DNA of 64,000 bases, from NCBI RefSeq assembly GCF_007066085.1, contig NZ_CP041405.1:5921501-5985500 (forward strand), in the 5' to 3' direction. The DNA comes from Paenibacillus thiaminolyticus (GTDB lineage: Bacteria; Bacillota; Bacilli; Paenibacillales; Paenibacillaceae). Below are positions 62,750-64,000 of the stretch, piece after piece; the first letter of the stretch is position 1; every line of letters starts with the position of its first letter. The translations under genes and the position numbers were made by a program. The notes beneath the pieces are model-generated. The model did not search any database and was not told the DNA's origin. It saw only the letters and a program-made list of their open reading frames with translations.

Positions 62750-64000
62750 ATGTCCTTGAATCAGTTAGGGATTCTTCAGCAGTTATCGCGAGCGCTCATG
62801 CAGCCGCTTATCGCGCTGCCGGCAGCGGCGCTGGCGCTGGCGTTCGGCCATCTTCTGGCGGGTGCGGGCTTGCAGGATACGGCCGCCCTGTTCGAGCTGA
62901 CAGGCCGGACGATTTTTTATGTGCTCCCCTACATTTTCGCGGTCGGGGTTGCGCTTGGCTTGGCGAATAATGCTGGAGTCGCCGCTTTGTCGGCGCTGCT
63001 CGGCATCTTTATTTTCCGCCAGCTGCTGAATCAATGGAGCGGATCGGCTTTCGAGCCGACCGTATTGAACGGCATCATCTTCGGGATATTGGCGGGACTC
63101 GTTCATCAACGCTTCAAGGATGTGCGTTTTCCCGAATATTTGCAATTTTTTGGAGGCCAGCGATTTGCGGTGCTCCTTACGACCCTGTGCTCGATCGCTC
63201 TTTCCTGGGTGATGATTATGCTGGCTCCCTTCATGCAGCAGGGCATACAGTTTTTGGGGCAGGAAATATTGGCCATGGGCGGATTCGGCGTCTTTTTGTA
63301 CGGCGTTCTGCATCGGGTGCTGGTCGCTTTTGGGCTGCATCATCTCCTGAATAACCTGTACTGGTTCCAGGTAGGTACATTTACCGATGCCGAAGGAATG
63401 ACGTACAGCGGCGATTTGCCGCGCTTTTTTGCAGGAGATCCGGCGGCGGGCGTATTCATGGCCGGGCTGTATCCGATTATGATGTTCGCGCTGCCGGCCG
63501 TGGCGCTGGCCATTGTGCATGAATCGCGGGAGGACCTTCGTCCCAAAGTGCGCAAGACGTACATGACGGCGGCCTTGGTCTCGCTGCTGACGGGAATTAC
63601 CGAGCCGATTGAGTTCGCGTTCCTGTTCGCGGCGCCGTACCTGTTCATTGTCCATGCGCTGTTGAGCGGGGCCGCGATGTGGATTACGGCCGAACTTGGC
63701 GTTCGGCACGGCTTCTCGTTCTCGGCTGGAGCGATAGACTATATCGTCAATTTCCACCAGTCGAAGGGAGCGCTGTGGATTATCCCTATCGGCATCGCGT
63801 TCGCGCTCATCTACTATGTCGTATTCCGCTTCGCTATCCAGAAGTTCCAGATCCCGACCCCTGGCCGGGTGGAAGGATCATTGCTCGACGATATGGCGAG
63901 CGATCTTCTGCATCGGGTGCCGCTCATTATACAGGCGCTCGGCGGCAAGGATAATATTGCCGACATTCAGGCCTGCATTACCCGGCTGAGGCTTCGCGTC
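62750..64000 (+). CDS. nagE: PTS glucose/N-acetylglucosamine family EIICB, 3'-truncated by the window
   Basis: Sugar-specific phosphotransferase permease that imports and phosphorylates its substrate; the frame stays open to the window end (417 codons visible). The N-terminus NQLGILQQLSRALMQPLIAL and a polytopic EIIC domain (about 1-350) contain the GLHHLLNNLYWFQVG and GDLPRFFAGDPAAGVFMAG segments and GITEPIEFAFLFAAP, the EIIC signature. The EIIB domain begins at about 395 (LGGKDNIADIQACITRLRLR) with its phosphorylatable cysteine. The LNxxxWFxxG and RFFAGDP pattern favours GlcNAc (NagE/NagP) over glucose. The ATG has AAGGAGAGG immediately upstream, close to the start. Confidence 0.9.
   Translation, partial: MSLNQLGILQQLSRALMQPLIALPAAALALAFGHLLAGAGLQDTAALFELTGRTIFYVLPYIFAVGVALGLANNAGVAALSALLGIFIFRQLLNQWSGSAFEPTVLNGIIFGILAGLVHQRFKDVRFPEYLQFFGGQRFAVLLTTLCSIALSWVMIMLAPFMQQGIQFLGQEILAMGGFGVFLYGVLHRVLVAFGLHHLLNNLYWFQVGTFTDAEGMTYSGDLPRFFAGDPAAGVFMAGLYPIMMFALPAVALAIVHESREDLRPKVRKTYMTAALVSLLTGITEPIEFAFLFAAPYLFIVHALLSGAAMWITAELGVRHGFSFSAGAIDYIVNFHQSKGALWIIPIGIAFALIYYVVFRFAIQKFQIPTPGRVEGSLLDDMASDLLHRVPLIIQALGGKDNIADIQACITRLRLRV

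Noticed and set aside
62783..63757. 324-codon minus-strand frame
   Set aside because: It is antisense to a clear PTS EIIC frame that runs from 62750 to the window end, and its product is Arg/His/Gln-rich, typical of a shadow frame.

Overview
The window is a chromosomal segment of an endospore-forming Firmicute, almost certainly Paenibacillus or a close relative. The evidence is a moderately GC-rich Bacillales gene set, the dcw cluster running into spoIIGA-sigE-sigG and ylmC-H-divIVA-ileS, proteins nearly identical to Bacillus SigE and SigG over long stretches, many TTG/GTG starts with strong AGGAGG-type ribosome sites, and a T-box and a PyrR attenuator of Bacillales type. No prophage, transposase or CRISPR array was recognised.

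Region 1 (1-26.3 kb) is the division, wall and sporulation cluster: spoVD, murE, murF, mraY, murD, spoVE (ftsW family), murG, murB, murA, divIB, ftsA, ftsZ, then the mother-cell and forespore sigma factor block spoIIGA-sigE-sigG, then ylmC, ylmD, ylmE, sepF, ylmG, ylmH, divIVA and a T-box-controlled ileS. The mur genes make lipid II, SpoVE/SpoVD polymerise and cross-link it, and FtsA/FtsZ/SepF/DivIB/DivIVA place and build the septum. SpoIIGA activates pro-SigE after asymmetric division. Spo0A-box-like sites lie in the spoIIGA and divIVA promoters. The IleRS looks like the eukaryote-like type 2 enzyme.

Region 2 (26.5-38.6 kb) holds a small membrane protein, a yteA-type zinc-finger gene, lspA, an rluD-family gene, and a compact pyrimidine operon pyrR-pyrB-pyrC-carA-carB-pyrF-pyrE. 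The operon has one PyrR attenuator, no pyrP and no pyrK-pyrD; a perfect 13-bp hairpin sits where pyrK-pyrD occur in Bacillus.

Region 3 (38.7-46.0 kb) is the most unusual unit. It is a five-gene ABC operon: a MacB/LolD-type ATPase, an HlyD/MacA-type adaptor, a large double-FtsX permease, a second ATPase with what appears to be an AbrB-like swapped-hairpin domain at its C-terminus, and a sugar-type solute-binding lipoprotein. Exporter parts and an importer-type binding protein share one transcription unit.

Region 4 (46.0-52.6 kb) is accessory: a GC-rich minisatellite, four tRNA genes (fMet, a second CAT tRNA, Leu-TAA, Val-GAC), ung, several small conserved or unknown proteins (including a 58-codon membrane protein on the minus strand), a GNAT acetyltransferase, DUF3892, a metallo-beta-lactamase-fold hydrolase, a secreted stalk-domain protein, a His-rich DUF1292 protein and a DUF1885-like protein.

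Region 5 (52.6-64 kb) has a speA-type decarboxylase, an MFS transporter, yktB, gnd, aroK, a rhodanese, aroA, a CoA-binding protein, and a roughly 850-bp non-coding stretch of degenerate repeats (19-bp x3, 49-bp x about 5, and an inverted-repeat pair). The window ends inside a GlcNAc/glucose-family PTS EIICB gene.
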